From Amaurobius ferox (Eukaryota; Arthropoda; Arachnida; Araneae; Amaurobiidae): 64,000 bases of DNA. Position numbers and translations under genes: made by a program. Each line of letters begins with the position of its first letter. Positions within the stretch are counted from its first letter, which is position 1. Positions 46,103 to 57,810 of this stretch are shown here, one piece after another. The stretch spans positions 51,602,775-51,666,774 of the forward strand of contig OX578146.1 of assembly GCA_951213105.1 (NCBI GenBank). The letters are read 5' to 3'. The notes beneath the pieces are model-generated. The model was not told the origin of the DNA and ran no database searches. It was given only the letters and a program-made list of their open reading frames with translations.

Positions 46103-46452
46103 AATACGAAAAAATCCATAATTTGGAAAATTCTTTAAATACATAAAATTTAAAACACATTGTAAGTGATACGATGAATTTTAAATAGGTAGTGAATATG
46201 CTGTTTACTTGATTTGTTCAACAGACTGCAAAATTTCACGCAGTGGAAGAGGGAATATTATTGCCCATGCCAAAACCAAAAGGCATGTGGAAACAAAAAA
46301 TAAATTGAAGAAAATGCAGGGAAAATTTAAAAAGAAAGTTTCTAATATGATATTGAGAGTCTATAAAAGTTAGTTATTTTTTTCATTGCAGCTTTTTTGA
46401 GCATGTAGGAAGTATGATGCAGATATGATGGAAATATGATACACACACCTGC

Positions 46453-46742
46453 CAGTGAATTAGAGACCCAAGTTTAATATTTTATTGGACCGCAAGTCAG
46501 TGTCATGCTCCATGAATCACTGTTGCACGGTTCTTGAGCAGTGCATGCAGCTTTTTCAAACGGAGACATATTTCGTTTTTCCCATTTTGCTCCACTTTTC
46601 TCGGAACATACATCGACAGCATTCTCTTAGCGGCGTTGCGATCACGTGTGCCTTCTATGACCAACGTAATTTGCATACATCAGCCTGTGACTTACATTTG
46701 CATACACGTTCATAGGTTTCTAATTCATTAGCTTTATCGTCC
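46453..46742 (-). mobile_element. Internally deleted Tc1-type derivative
   Basis: The left end CAGTGAATTAGAGACC and the right end, reverse-complemented TGAATTAGAAACCTAT, form an imperfect inverted pair. On the minus strand, the region at 46540-46620 repeats the 5' leader and first codons (MGKTKYVSPFEKA) seen at the start of the transposase at 60118. The rest of the gene is missing. It lies inside the C-terminal part of the larger Tc1 copy. Confidence 0.5.
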
Positions 46743-47113
46743 ATTAAAGACCCGTCATCTGTAGGGTAACAAGCGACATTGCGGGGGGGGATGTGATCGG
46801 CAAGAATACTCAAGTACTCCATGGATGACACCCGACCTTCCGGAAAGACCAGGGGACCAGTACAAACCAGAAGAACATACCCCACACCATGATACCCCCA
46901 CCACAATCTTGAACTGTCCAAACATGGAAAGATGGCTTTTATGGGGCTCTCGCCAAACTCTTCGCCTGCCGTCGGTACAAAATAAGATGCAGCGTGATTC
47001 GTCCGACCACCCAACCGTCTTCCAATCATCGGATGTCCAGTGACGCCATTCCCGGCATCACTTTAACGCATTTTCAGGTTCTCCGCTGAAATGAAAGGTT
47101 TCCGCACGGGTAT
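46743..47113 (-). pseudogene. Tc1-type transposase, C-terminal part
   Basis: The minus-strand frame from the insertion border continues RIPVRKPFISAENLK, meets a TAA, then shows WWGYHGVGYVLLVCTGPLVF and VSSMEYLSILADHI. It reaches SLMDD, where DDN would normally hold a catalytic Asp. It is the continuation of the N-terminal part at 59769-60118, separated by a 12.65-kb insertion. The end after LMDD is lost to the small derivative at 46453-46742. Confidence 0.8.
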
Positions 47114-47127
47114 CCCAGACAACCAGT

Positions 47128-47265
47128 GACTTCCACAGGAGATCCTAAAATGATCCCAAAGATCCTAAAAGCGTCCTATCCTAAGTTGGATGTCTTGAGA
47201 CGTCCTGCGTAGGAGCCATTAAAAAGATCCGTCCTGAATGACTCTAACAGGATTCCTTTAGGAAT
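47128..47265. repeat. Left subterminal repeat zone of the 12.65-kb element
   Basis: GATCCTAAAA (twice), GATCCCAAAG, GTCCTATCC, GTCTTGAGACGTCC and AGGATTCCTTTAGGA repeat around an ATCC core. They resemble the right subterminal zone at 59200-59760. Subterminal repeats of this kind often bind transposase; that role here is inferred. Confidence 0.65.
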
Positions 47266-47269
47266 GATT

Positions 47270-47450
47270 GTGGGAAGCTTCGAATGGAGCCAGCTGAAAC
47301 GCCGCCGCTATTGGAGCATGGAGTTTTTCGCGCATGCGTGGCTTTGTGATTCGGTGCTTCCTCTACCGTACCGGTTATTGGTTAGGCTTGGCTTGTTTGA
47401 ATTTATAGGTGCACCGCATGGTATTCCAACTAAAGTACAAAGTAAGTAAG
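47270..47450 (+). promoter_or_regulatory. GC-rich promoter-like region and possible first exon
   Basis: CpG-rich sequence with an NRF-1-like CGCGCATGCGTGGC (about 47329-47342) precedes a short frame starting ATGGTATTCCAACTAAAG (from about 47419). This frame runs into a strong donor CAAA|GTAAGTAAG near 47441. A short MVFQLKYK-type start would suit a DUF4806-type protein. The link to the exons at 55.6-57.7 kb is inferred from strand and position. Confidence 0.4.
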
Positions 47451-47567
47451 TTTTTATTTTCTATACGTATGAAAGTTTTTATGCTTTTGTTGTAAAAAGT
47501 GCATTTTTTTTTGTAGCCTATGTTTCATATTGTAGGTGTATTTGGCCGTAACATCCGTTCAAAACAT

Positions 47568-47599
47568 TTTTGTCGATCGGGATTTCCCGATCGACAAAA
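47568..47599. repeat. Perfect 15-bp-arm hairpin
   Basis: TTTTGTCGATCGGGA and TCCCGATCGACAAAA are exact reverse complements separated by two T. It lies just after the promoter-like start of the large element and has no recognised role. Confidence 0.85.
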
Positions 47600-47963
47600 G
47601 TGTCTCAACTATACCTCTAATTCTGCCGTACTTTTTAACAAAGCAATATAAAGAAATTAATTATAATTTGACGAATATTTTATAGAGATTCACAATTTTT
47701 AAACATTTAAGATCGTTTTATGTTCCGAATTTACATTCGAAATAGCATGATTCAATCTGCTGTTTACGCTGTAAATGCGAGGCAACGATCAAATCCCATT
47801 GCATCTAATTCATTAAATTTGGAAAAAACATGAATGAAGGACGGACTCATTTTTTTAAATGAATTCGATCTATTAATATCAGTGTTTCTTTTCACAATGC
47901 TATACAAAATAACATTTTATATTTTTTGTTAGTTTTCATTTTATGGTTTTATTCTTTTGTATA

Positions 47964-50362
47964 CAGTGGAATCTCGTTACAACGAACACCAGTTTAACGA
48001 ATATTGCGCGATGTTTTGAAAAAATTCCTATTCTTTCCTCATTAAATATTTTCACATTAACGAATGAATTTAAACTATGAAAGCATTTGTTTTTTCACAT
48101 TAACGAATTTTTTTCTTTCCTTTTACCTCAGAAACCCCTTTCTAGATCTAAAAGTTGTAAAATTTGAGAAAAAACATCCCACCGTTATTTTAGCCTTCTT
48201 GTATAACGTTGCATTTTAATATTTCACTATGATAACATTTAATACTCCTTTCTATTTTTACTTGCAATAAAGTTGTTTATTTTTAAAGGAAAGATATACT
48301 TTTTAAGTAGGGTATTTCATAATTATAATCCTTTTGGAAATAAATGTGCAACTGAAAGGGGTTTCTGAAGCAACCACCCCTTATCTAGATATTTTTGTCT
48401 ACATGACCAGGTGTATAGATAATGCATCCGGGGGGGGGGGGGCATGTGATTATTTTCCCTGAAAATTCTTTCATATATGAACTGATAAGAAAATTGAGAT
48501 TAGCAATATTGTCGAGTACATTAAACGTGTACTGTAGTTAGTTTATTTGGCTGTACAGCTGTACTTTTCTGTTTCTGATTTAAAATGTCCGAAAGAAGTG
48601 AAAGCAGTTAGTTCTGTTTAAAAGAATAAGTTGAAATTTTGGAAGCAGTACAATCCGGAAGAAAGCAAGTTGATATTGCAAAGGAATGTGGGATTGCTGC
48701 TTCTACATTATCTGCGATTTAAAAAAAAAAGAACAAAATTTTAAAACTTTCTGAGCAGTCTGTTTTGTGTCCCGACAGGAAAAGACTGTTTAGGAAATCA
48801 TTAAAACATTGATGAAGCTGTGTGCAGATGTTCGACCGAAAAATATTCCTGTTTTTATGTCAATGATACAAACTAATGCGACAGAATTTTCAGAAGTTGT
48901 GAAAGTAAAAGAATTTGATGCTAGTTCTGCATGGTTGTTTCATTTCCATGAAAGATATGGAATAACATGAAAACAAGTCAGTGGAGATGAAAAATGTACT
49001 GATTTATCGGCTGCACATGAATGGAAAGAAGACAAACTGCTGGAAATTTTGGAAGATTATGAACCTGAAGACATATTTAATGCTAATGAGATAGCCTTTT
49101 TCTACCAACTGCCACCAAATCGTATTATGGCGAAATAAGGCGAACAGTGCAAAGGTGGAAAAAAATCAAAAGTTTGCATCTCAGTTCTCTTTTGTTGTAA
49201 TGCAACTGGCACAGAAAAACTAACCCCACTAGTAATTGGAAAATCCGCAAAACCTCATTGTTTTAAAAATGTTTCATCGCTTCTCTGCAATTACAAAAAC
49301 GACACCTGAGCCTGGATAACAAAAAATATTCCTGCTAACTGCATTTCAATTTTACGGCCTCTCGATCAGGGTATCATAAAAAAATGTTTAAATTCATTTT
49401 CGTTGACTACTTGTTGAAAAAATACTTGCGAACTTGAATGATGAGTACTAGTATGGCAATTAACCTCAGACAAGCCATTGCAATGATATTTGTTGCTTGG
49501 CAAAATATGTCCCAGTCTATAATCCAGAACTGTTAGAAGAAGTTGGGTATTCTCTTTAGAATGTGATAAGAATGATATATTTGTTTTAGGATTCTACAGC
49601 TGTCGATTTTCCTAAAGATCTATGAGCCACAGCGTCCAAAGAGCTTAATTTTCCTTTAACAATATCACCTTCTGATTATGTTGGATACAATGAGTAAGCT
49701 TTTATATGTTCAGACTTGACAACTAGTAATATTATAGCTAGTCTTGATAGTAGCAACTGCGAAGACATAAAAGATGATGAAGGTGATGAGTGGCAATGAT
49801 GAATGTGTACCAGATGACCCTCCAGTGTCTTTTCAAACAGTCCTTTCAAATATCGAATTTTAGCTCAGCAAAAAGACTGTTACTGAATATTTTTATTCAT
49901 TAGGCGATATCGAAAACTGTTAACAAACACTCTTTATCACTTCCAGTGCAAACAAAAATTTCTGACTATTTTTCAAATATGTTATTGATTTTTCTTATCC
50001 TGGAAATAAGGCCACTTGCAGTTTTAGGTATGTTTGATTTGCTTTATATTATGCTTCACACTTCACATAAAGAATCTTCTGCTACAATCAATACAATTAC
50101 GTAATTTAAATATATGTGTGATACATTTATTCCTCTTTATTCTAAAATGCATCTTTGATTAATAACAACAAAAAACCGAAATAGTTGTATTTGTATATAA
50201 TTTAAAATATATCGTAGCATATAATATGGTTTCATTATGTTTTTTCCTATACCTTCAATTTTTTAAATGCCCCCCATTTTAAATTTTCACTTTAACTTAA
50301 GTTTTCAAAATAACGAATTTTTACTGCGGTCCCTAGAAATTCGTTGTAATGAGATTCCACTG
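47964..50362 (+). mobile_element. Tigger/pogo-type transposon
   Basis: The ends are CAGTGGAATCTCGTTACAAC and, reverse-complemented, CAGTGGAATCTCATTACAAC, both flanked by TA (47962-47963 and 50363-50364). Length is 2399 bp. The interior holds a decayed transposase on the plus strand. The shared TIR wording is typical of arthropod Tigger elements. Confidence 0.95.
48585..49910 (+). pseudogene. Tigger/pogo transposase, multiply broken
   Basis: Fragments in order: MSERSES; an HTH/CENP-B-like EILEAVQSGRKQVDIAKECG and IAASTLSAI; a second helix domain (EFDASSAWLFHFHERYGIT, about 48915); WKEDKLLEILEDY; ANEIAFFYQLPP with a DDE-type Asp position now Asn (about 49084); CCNATGTEKLTPLVIGKSAK (about 49196); and the hallmark ISILRPLDQGIIKK (about 49346). 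Stops and frame changes throughout show it is inactive. Confidence 0.88.
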
Positions 50363-50469
50363 TACCTCTATGAATCTATCTATAATTCTTCAGCTGTAAT
50401 TGTTACATAAATTTTAATATAAAAAAGGCAATTTCATTTTTTTTTACCTTCATATACAAGGGTTGTGTA

Positions 50470-51369
50470 CAGGGGCGGCAAATAGGGGGCGCGATCGCGC
50501 CCCCAAATTTTTCTTATTCTGAACCAAAAAATTCTTATTCTCGACCAAAACTGAAAAGGCGTAAAAAAATCCCAAGCGAATTCGATGAAAAAAATCCCCA
50601 TGATAATGGTACATCATATCACAGAATCAATATTTAATATGAAATTATAAATTCAGTATCTAATGAAATTGAGACAAGATTTAATGAGAACAATATATCC
50701 GTTTTGTTTGCCCTTAGTTCAGTATTATCCGGATCAGATGTCGGAAAAGAAAATGTTTCAACCATATGCAAAGTATATAACTTTCAGAAAAAGGAATTGC
50801 TATGCGAATTGCGACTGTTTTATTCAATGGTGAAAAATGTAAACATAGACCATCCCAATTTTAAAAGTCGCATGGATTATTTTAAAGAACGAAATTTAAA
50901 AAATGTGTTTCCTGTCATAACATTATCAGTTAAATTTTTTTTACTGTGCCAATCAGCTCAGCCAGTTGTGAAAGGTCTTTCCCGTGTCTCAGGAGGTTGA
51001 AAAATTATTTTCGCAGTACAATGGTACAAGAACGACTTTCATCTTTAGCTATTTTAGCTATAGAACAAGATATACCATTAGATTATGATAATATTGTAAC
51101 AAAATTTTCTCTTCATCCAGACTCTAAGAATCGGCGTTTAAACCTTCAATAACAAGTAAATAAATATAGTTATTCGTATTTAGAAAAATATGTTAACAAC
51201 AGTTATGTTAACACAATTATGTTAACAACATTTATGTTTCTCAAGATAAATTCAATTTTGTGATCCCTCTCCCCCTTCCCCCCTGTTAACAAACATTTTA
51301 TTTATTTCATATTGTGGATTTTCATACAAATCTCGCACCCCCAAATGGAATGCTGAAATGCCGCCCCTG
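50470..51369 (+). mobile_element. hAT element with exact 8-bp target duplication
   Basis: The ends are CAGGGGCGGCAAATAGGGGG on the left and GCCGCCCCTG on the right. GTTGTGTA is duplicated exactly at 50462-50469 and 51370-51377. At 900 bp it is an internally deleted hAT retaining only the transposase C-terminus. The perfect duplication suggests recent insertion. Confidence 0.95.
50704..51152 (+). pseudogene. hAT transposase C-terminal (dimerisation) region
   Basis: Two overlapping frames carry the hAT C-terminus: ERNLKNVFPVITLS, then after a frame change in a T run, MPISSASCERSFPCLRRLKN and YFRSTMVQERLSSLAILAIE. SSASCERSFSxLRRLK...M...RL..LA is the hAT dimerisation signature. The catalytic part is absent. 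Confidence 0.9.
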
Positions 51370-51377
51370 GTTGTGTA

Positions 51378-53934
51378 TATTTCCTCTCTACACAATCACC
51401 AAATATAAATTTTCTTTGCCTGAAATTCAGTTTTTTTGTTGTATTACGTTTATTTATATGTTAAATTTAATACAAATAAATTTTTAATAAGAATTTGTTT
51501 TAATGTGCACAAGATTTGCAGGTTGTATTTGGTATAAGGTATATTGATATTACACATGTATAATATATAATGCAGAATTGATATGGAAACTGTTTTCCTT
51601 CTTAAAAGGATAGAAAACTTACTAGTAGAATACATTTACAAAACTTGCACCATATAACCATTTATGTTTACATTCTCTTAGGAGAGGGAAAATTGGCAAT
51701 AACTTTTATATTATTGATTAATAAATGAAATTGTTCTTGCTCTTATTTACTATTGATCATAATTTTAATGTTGATATTTACCATTTATCTAAAAGATATT
51801 TATGATAATAATTAGGAAAACATAGTTAATTTATTTTAATTTCAAAACATGCATAATACCGAACCAGTACTAAAACAAAAATTCAGAAACAAACTGAGAA
51901 ATGCACAAAAACTCAAGTAGGCTATCTCTTCCTAAATTAAGGTGGGTTTTTTTTCAACTCCGATACAATAGAGCTTATTGTAATCATGAATGGTAGATTT
52001 ATTCGGCTAATGTTATCAGTTATTGTAACACTTAATGTAAACTAAATGTTCCAGTTAGGTAGTCCAGAAAATAGAAATCACTCACCTCAGTACATAATCA
52101 GGCCCTTATTATGTATAACCATACTTATGGATTTTACTAAAATTCTGCAATAGTGGCCATTAAGCTTAAAACTACATACTGGCCACTTGCTATTAAGCGA
52201 AAGTTATGAATTTTCATGTCTACAGTTAGGGTATACAACTTTTCTTTATAATCTTGTCTTATCAGCATGGTTGATTGCTTAATGTTGCTTGGGAACAGGA
52301 TTGCTGAATATTGTTTGCTAAATAAAAACTAAAATTTAGGAAATGGCGTGTAAAAAATACAATTATGGTTTGTAATGTTTGTGTTATTTTTAAACCTAAA
52401 TTTAAGTTGAGACTGACCTTCGAATGCACTTTATTTATAAACATTAACTGCAACATAACAAGTTCATGTGCCATAAGGTAATTGAAGCAAGACTAGGAGG
52501 TAGGTGAAGAGTCTTTATTTTGAACTGCAGAAACAATATCGGAAACTTCACATGTGGATTAGGCTTTATATTTACTCTTTTACCTTCTAAATTTATGAGA
52601 AAAGGGATAAATGCAATAAAGATTACTTGTTTTCGGGTTCAAGAAAAGAGTCCCAGAACTAATTATATAGTTATAGAGCTTTGAATATTTGTATGTAATG
52701 TAAGGGAAGAAATGGATTCACAATTGCCTTGTTGAAGCAATTTTGCAAATAAACGCTGTAGAACAGCTTTGCATCAAATATAAAGTATCAACTTTGAGTA
52801 AATTATATATTATATGGAACCTGCAAGAAGTTAGTGAATTTAGAAATATTACTCTACAGGTAGTCACTTACCAGTTCCTTATTTGACTATGCATGCAAAA
52901 ATGTAATTATCAGGAAGTTTGAATGTTTTACCAAGTCAGACTATTACATTAAGTAGCATCTTTTCTGAAATTTTTAGCATTTATGGTACTGCATTTTAAA
53001 CTATATTTTAAAATACTCGTTCACATGAATGAAGATTATTTTCTGGAACAGAAGATTTTTATTCCAGAGGAAATATCTATTAGAAAATACAAAAGTAGGT
53101 AGCAATCAATGCATATGGTGTTAAAAATAAAAGTTATATGATAGAAATTTTTCCAAAGGCACAATTGTTATGAAAATATTAAAACATATTGTCTAAATAA
53201 TTAAAACACATGCTACTGTACAGAGTTTTTCTCCACCTAATTCACATTCCTCAAAATCATTGTTGTCATCTAATAGTTTCTTTTTTCTATATGAAACCTT
53301 TAGCATTTTTGAAAGGATAATTTATAAAAATTAATATTTTTAATTATTTGCCAAAAAAAAACTGAAAATCAAGCCAGAAAGTGTTTTGCAGAATTTCATC
53401 AAAATAGAACATTTGCTAAAAAAAAATGCAAAAGGCATTGTTGCATAGGAGAATTCACATTAAGAAACAATTGTAAATAAAATTATTGATGTGCACATGA
53501 TTATATAATACTCGGAAGTTGTAAAATAGACATACACAGATGCTCTAAATTTCGGCTAATTTTGAATTAGCATTTTAGACAGTTATGAATCGGGTCATTT
53601 TATTACTGCATGTACATAAAATACTTATTTTATCAGATGTTTTAGAAATTTGTTAATTATCTTATTTTATTGCTTTTATACACTGAAAATGTTTGCAGCA
53701 AATTTAAGTTTCAATATTTATGTTAAATGCATTTTTATTATTTGTCTTTATTTTTCTCGTCATCACAATTATATACAGTGCATTATTAATGGAGGAAGTT
53801 AATGCTGTAATAGTAGCTTGTACTATTTAATGTCACAAGATGCCAATATTTATCTACAATTTTCATTTATAATTTTCACGTAATTCTTAGTTTCTGGTTA
53901 TGGTAGCAACAGATGGCGGCATGAGTTGTAAAAT
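51378..53934. other. Non-coding part of the 12.65-kb element
   Basis: AT-rich sequence with no recognised exon or repeat end. It may be intron of the DUF4806 gene. Confidence 0.45.
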
Positions 53935-54012
53935 TTAAGTATTCACTTGGATTTGAACCAAAGACCTTATTTGTGAAGACTGCTAGTTCTCTACCATCCA
54001 AGCCAAAGCTTT
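53935..54012 (-). repeat. tRNA-like sequence (tRNA-derived SINE head or tRNA pseudogene)
   Basis: On the minus strand an A-box-like TGGCTTGGATGG (53994-54005) is followed 34 bases later by a perfect B box GGTTCAAATCC (53949-53959), in a TTTGG/CCAAG stem around a TTCAAAT loop. The acceptor stem does not pair well, so it is unlikely to be a working tRNA gene. It may be the head of a SINE. Confidence 0.5.
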
Positions 54013-54384
54013 ACATTAAGTTGTTTTAATATTATTGTAAGACAAAAAATGCGTATGCAGATTTCATTTTCTAAATTCTGTCAATTTATTTAATGATTTG
54101 TGAAAATGATTGTTTGTAAAAACAAGGGACTTGCTAAAGTGTAATAAATATTCTAAAGTAATTTTAATTAGGACCCTTTGTGCTTTGTGATGGAATCACT
54201 TTAGTTAGCGACTTGTTGATATGCTGTAAACTTATGTTCTGCTCGTAAATATTAGATTGAACCAGAAGAGATTAAAGATTGTTAGTAATATTTTCTTAAG
54301 TTATGTTATATAATAATTCAATTGTTTGGAAGAAATAATAAAATTGTTTGGGATAATAAAATTGTTTTGGAAAAGACAACTTTC

Positions 54385-55300
54385 AAAAATGGTCACCAAT
54401 CGACCACAGCATATCATCCACATATTGTTGTGCTGCCATTGTATCTCTGATGTGAACCAGAGGTGACTGGCTATCAACGCACCCCAAATAATGCCACATT
54501 GTCAAGCAGTATGGCATTCAACAGTCACAGCAGGATTAGATCTGTTTCCATGTCGTCTCCAGATTCTCACATGATGACTGTCATTTGACAAGCAGAACCA
54601 AGACACATCGCTGAACACTACCCTGTTCCATTCAGTCATCTAGGAAGCTTTGACATATCTGACACCATTGCAATCTCTCACATCAGTGTCTTGTCGTCAA
54701 TGTGAGTCTTCGTAAAGGATGGTTTGAGTGCAAGCAGCTTTCGGCCAATCGTTGAGAAGCTGTTCTCGCTGATATTGGAACATCCAATGTACCTTGCAAA
54801 TTCTGCAATGTTGTCATTTGTGACAGTTGTCATTTGTGATACCGTCACCGCATGCCTTCGAATGTGTCTATCAATGTGTGCTGACGTACTTCTGAATGGA
54901 CACAATTGTCCACTGCGACAATTCACATGCCCTTCTTCAATCTATTTTCTCCGAATCCTTTGAACAGTAAACACATCTGCGTGTGTTTCAGTGCCGTTAT
55001 GACCATTCTACCATACTTAGACCTGAAATGAATCCCATCGCACGATCGTCCAATTGTTTGAAATGGACTTCAGCAGCGTTGGCCAGGCATATGTCTTCTG
55101 AAATAAAAAGTAGGTTTCCATAGGCGACAGACAGTAGTTGGCTCATCTGCCATTTTCATTCCTATTGTCCCCACTCTAATCACCTGATCTACTTGCATAT
55201 CATTTACATACATCGGCCACGGCCAGCTGCGTTTGCATCGCAATTTGTATAATTATATGGCCAAAGCTCCGTGGTGTTGCTTTTTCTGTGTCAGGTAGTG
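54385..55300 (-). mobile_element. Tc1-type transposon, 3'-truncated
   Basis: The right end reads, reverse-complemented, CACTACCTGACACAGAAAAA then GCAACACC, a common Tc1 end. On the minus strand, fragments NCRSGQLCPFRSTSAHIDRH and VTECHTA/TEWNRVVFSD-like stretches follow, with the first catalytic Asp in VVFSD. The C-terminal half and the other end are missing at about 54385. Confidence 0.8.
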
Positions 55301-55633
55301 CATGTATTTTTTAGAAAATTGTTACACTTTACTTGCTTAAAGTGATACGTTTCAAAGTATTTTTTGTTTGCTGGAAGAAACTGATCTTTAACATTTGAAA
55401 ATATTTTATGAGGGTGAGCAGGATATAATTGTCTGTATAATCGAAAGTATTTACAGATGTCTATAATCAATTCTGCACTAGAGCTTAGATTTCATGGTCA
55501 CATTATCTATGGAAATTTCTGATGTTTTGTTACTTCTATGTATTCATTTTTAAAAAGAATCATTTATATTGTGATGCGAATGTATTTTATGTATATATTA
55601 TGTGCATGAATGTTAAACATTGTTTTCTTTTAG

Positions 55634-55746
55634 CATCAGGACCAGAAGCAGAAGGGCTAATAGACCTTTCCCTCCCAGCCACCTGTGAGGAAGAACTGAT
55701 AAATGTTGAGGCATTCGCCATGACTCCAGCTGGTGGCACTGAACTT
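55634..55746 (+). pseudogene. DUF4806 gene, exon A
   Basis: Acceptor TTTTCTTTTAG and donor CTT|GTATGT bound a 113-nt exon. It encodes GLIDLSLPATCEEELINVEA, matching the start of DUF4806 ('L.LP..TEEEL...E'), ending TPAGGTEL. This exon is itself intact. DUF4806 is a C-terminal domain of unknown function common in arthropod multicopy genes. Confidence 0.65.
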
Positions 55747-56451
55747 GTATGTTTCTTTTTTTTTCTATTTTGTTTCATGAATTTTCAATTATTAACAATG
55801 CATGATTAAAATCAAGAATTTAAACTAAAAGCAAAAATAAAGTTCAGGTATTCATTATTTCAAAACAGAAAAAAAAAATGTATCTAATTTACACTTTGCC
55901 ACTTTTTTGTAGTAATGATTATTAATATATTTAAAAGTATATGGCTCTTCCCTTATAAGTAATTAATAAATTGACTTACCATGTAATAAATTGACTACCA
56001 TGTATTTATATATTTTTAAAATGTATTTATTTCAGTTTTATTCAAAACTGGAAAATGTACACAACACTGCCTGGGATTTATGGCAAAGATTAATTGCATT
56101 CATTAAGTTGTATAGTAACTCGCTGTGTGGATGCATATGTGGCTGCCCCAGCATATACATCCTATAATAATGCACATGCATTCTAACGATTCAGTTTATA
56201 GTTGGAAAAGATAATTTTTCAATTTTTTTTTTATGATGGTGTCAAGATAGATACTGATTAATCGCTATGAAACAAATTTGTGTGAAAATTGTTCACATTA
56301 ATTTTATTAGCCAGTTAATCTAAACAATGTTATATTTAGGGAATATCCTATCTTTGTTATTTAATTGTTGCTCTGTTCTACTAAAGTGTACAAATTATTG
56401 ATTATGTTGAGTTTGAATTTTACTACAGCAATTTTTATTATATTCTTGCAG

Positions 56452-56611
56452 TATAGCAGATTCAGAGGACTAGGAGGGACTATTTATGCTGATGACACTA
56501 GGCATTGATACAACATTCGATTGCAGATGCTGTAGCAGAAGAATACAACTGGTATGGGAACACCAAAAGATGATTGATTCTCTGCTCTGAAAGTTGTTGA
56601 TATTGCTATTG
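56452..56611 (+). pseudogene. DUF4806 gene, exon B (frameshifted)
   Basis: Acceptor ATTCTTGCAG, donor G|GTGAGTA. It encodes RFRGLGGTIYADDTR, then after a 1-base frame change IQHSIADAVAEEYNWYGNTK, then DD-stop-FSALKVVDIAI. The YNW.G..K..F..L.VVDI pattern is the DUF4806 core. A frameshift and a TGA show the gene is broken. Confidence 0.7.
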
Positions 56612-57012
56612 GTGAGTATAACTACAATCAGTATTTACACTATGCTTTCTAAATTAAGATATGAAAATGTCAGGGATAGTACTTGTCTTTAAATCTTGAA
56701 ATTTCACTCTTGAATTTACAGTCGTGCAGTTTGATGGTCTAGCCAGTAATTCTATTGTATACGTCGTGCTCTTTTCATATGTTTAAAATTGTGATTTCAA
56801 GCACTTTTAAATAATATATAATTTAGTGCTTTTAAACAAAATTGCATATTTTAACACTTAAATAACATCTCAATTTTTATCACTTTTTCATAAAAATCTG
56901 CTTTCAAGTAAAATTATAAATTTTAGTTCTTTTAAATAAAATAAATATTTAAGCACTTTTAAATAAAATTGCAAATTTTAGCACTTTTCATAAAAATAGA
57001 GAATTTCAGCAC

Positions 57013-57540
57013 CTAAAATCTCAAAGTTAGAGCTTCTAAATAAAATCTTAAAATTGTAAATAATGTTATGAATGTTGGTGCTTTCTGTAAAAGTACTCTA
57101 TGTGGTGCTTTCTGTACTCTAGTTGGTGCTTTCTGTACAACTAACTCAATAAGTAAAGCTGAAATAGATGAATAAATATTACATGCACGATTAAGATAAG
57201 CATTAAAAAAGGCTTTTTTAGAAGAAATTGGGTGAGAGGAGTTAGTGGGAATACAAGAATTAGTGAAAGTAGGTTTACGAAAAACAGAAGTATGAAACCC
57301 AAGAGAGTTATGGGAAGCAAGAACATCCAGAAAAAGTAAAGAAAAATTAGACTCAATAGTAAAATTAATAGAGGTGTAAAAATCATTGACATTATCCAAA
57401 AGATTAAGGAAGTCACTCAAACTATGGTTCCAAATAATAAATACATCATCCATATAACGGCACCAAAGATTAGGTTTAAGGAATAAAAAAAGCAAAATCT
57501 CGTTCTCAAGCTCCTGTAACACAGCCTCAAATAAAATGTC
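57013..57540 (-). mobile_element. Penelope-like reverse transcriptase fragment
   Basis: A 169-codon frame carries CRYMDDVFIIW (the RT catalytic YxDD box) and NDFYTSINFTIE. It then has SLLFLDVLASH and VFRKPTFTNSCIPTNSSHP, the segment order typical of Penelope-like elements (PLEs). The N-terminal RT part and the GIY-YIG endonuclease are absent. The downstream codons from about VQKAP onward are a low-complexity AGCACC...-type repeat. Confidence 0.85.
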
Positions 57541-57621
57541 AGATATCTTTTTGCAAACAGGGCCCCTGTAGGTAACTCCTTATCTGTTTCTTTAATGTAT
57601 ATTAATTTTTATCCCAAATAG

Positions 57622-57701
57622 ATGCTGTAATGCGTATTCAAGGTGGTGGTCAGAATGTGACAAGATCCGATATTGAAGATGTCATAAAAAAAATTGACTG
57701 A
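57622..57701 (+). pseudogene. DUF4806 gene, exon C and stop
   Basis: Acceptor TCCCAAATAG; phase agrees with exon B. It encodes AVMRIQGGGQNVTRSDIEDV then IKKID and TGA, matching the end of DUF4806. AATAAA follows at 57746-57751, a fitting poly(A) signal. A Penelope fragment sits in the intron before it. Confidence 0.7.
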
Positions 57702-57810
57702 GACATGCAAAAGAGAGAAGATTGTATTCTGTAAAGAAAGCTTCAAATAAATAATGATTTCAAACTTTTGTGTTTTTATTGTACAATAATGATATTGATA
57801 TATCTAGAGT

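Noticed and set aside
53935..54012. Functional tRNA gene
   Set aside because: A and B boxes are present, but the acceptor stem does not pair and the anticodon loop is not clean. Kept as a tRNA-like repeat.
54724..54963. 79-codon plus frame
   Set aside because: Antisense to the Tc1 transposase fragment on the minus strand.
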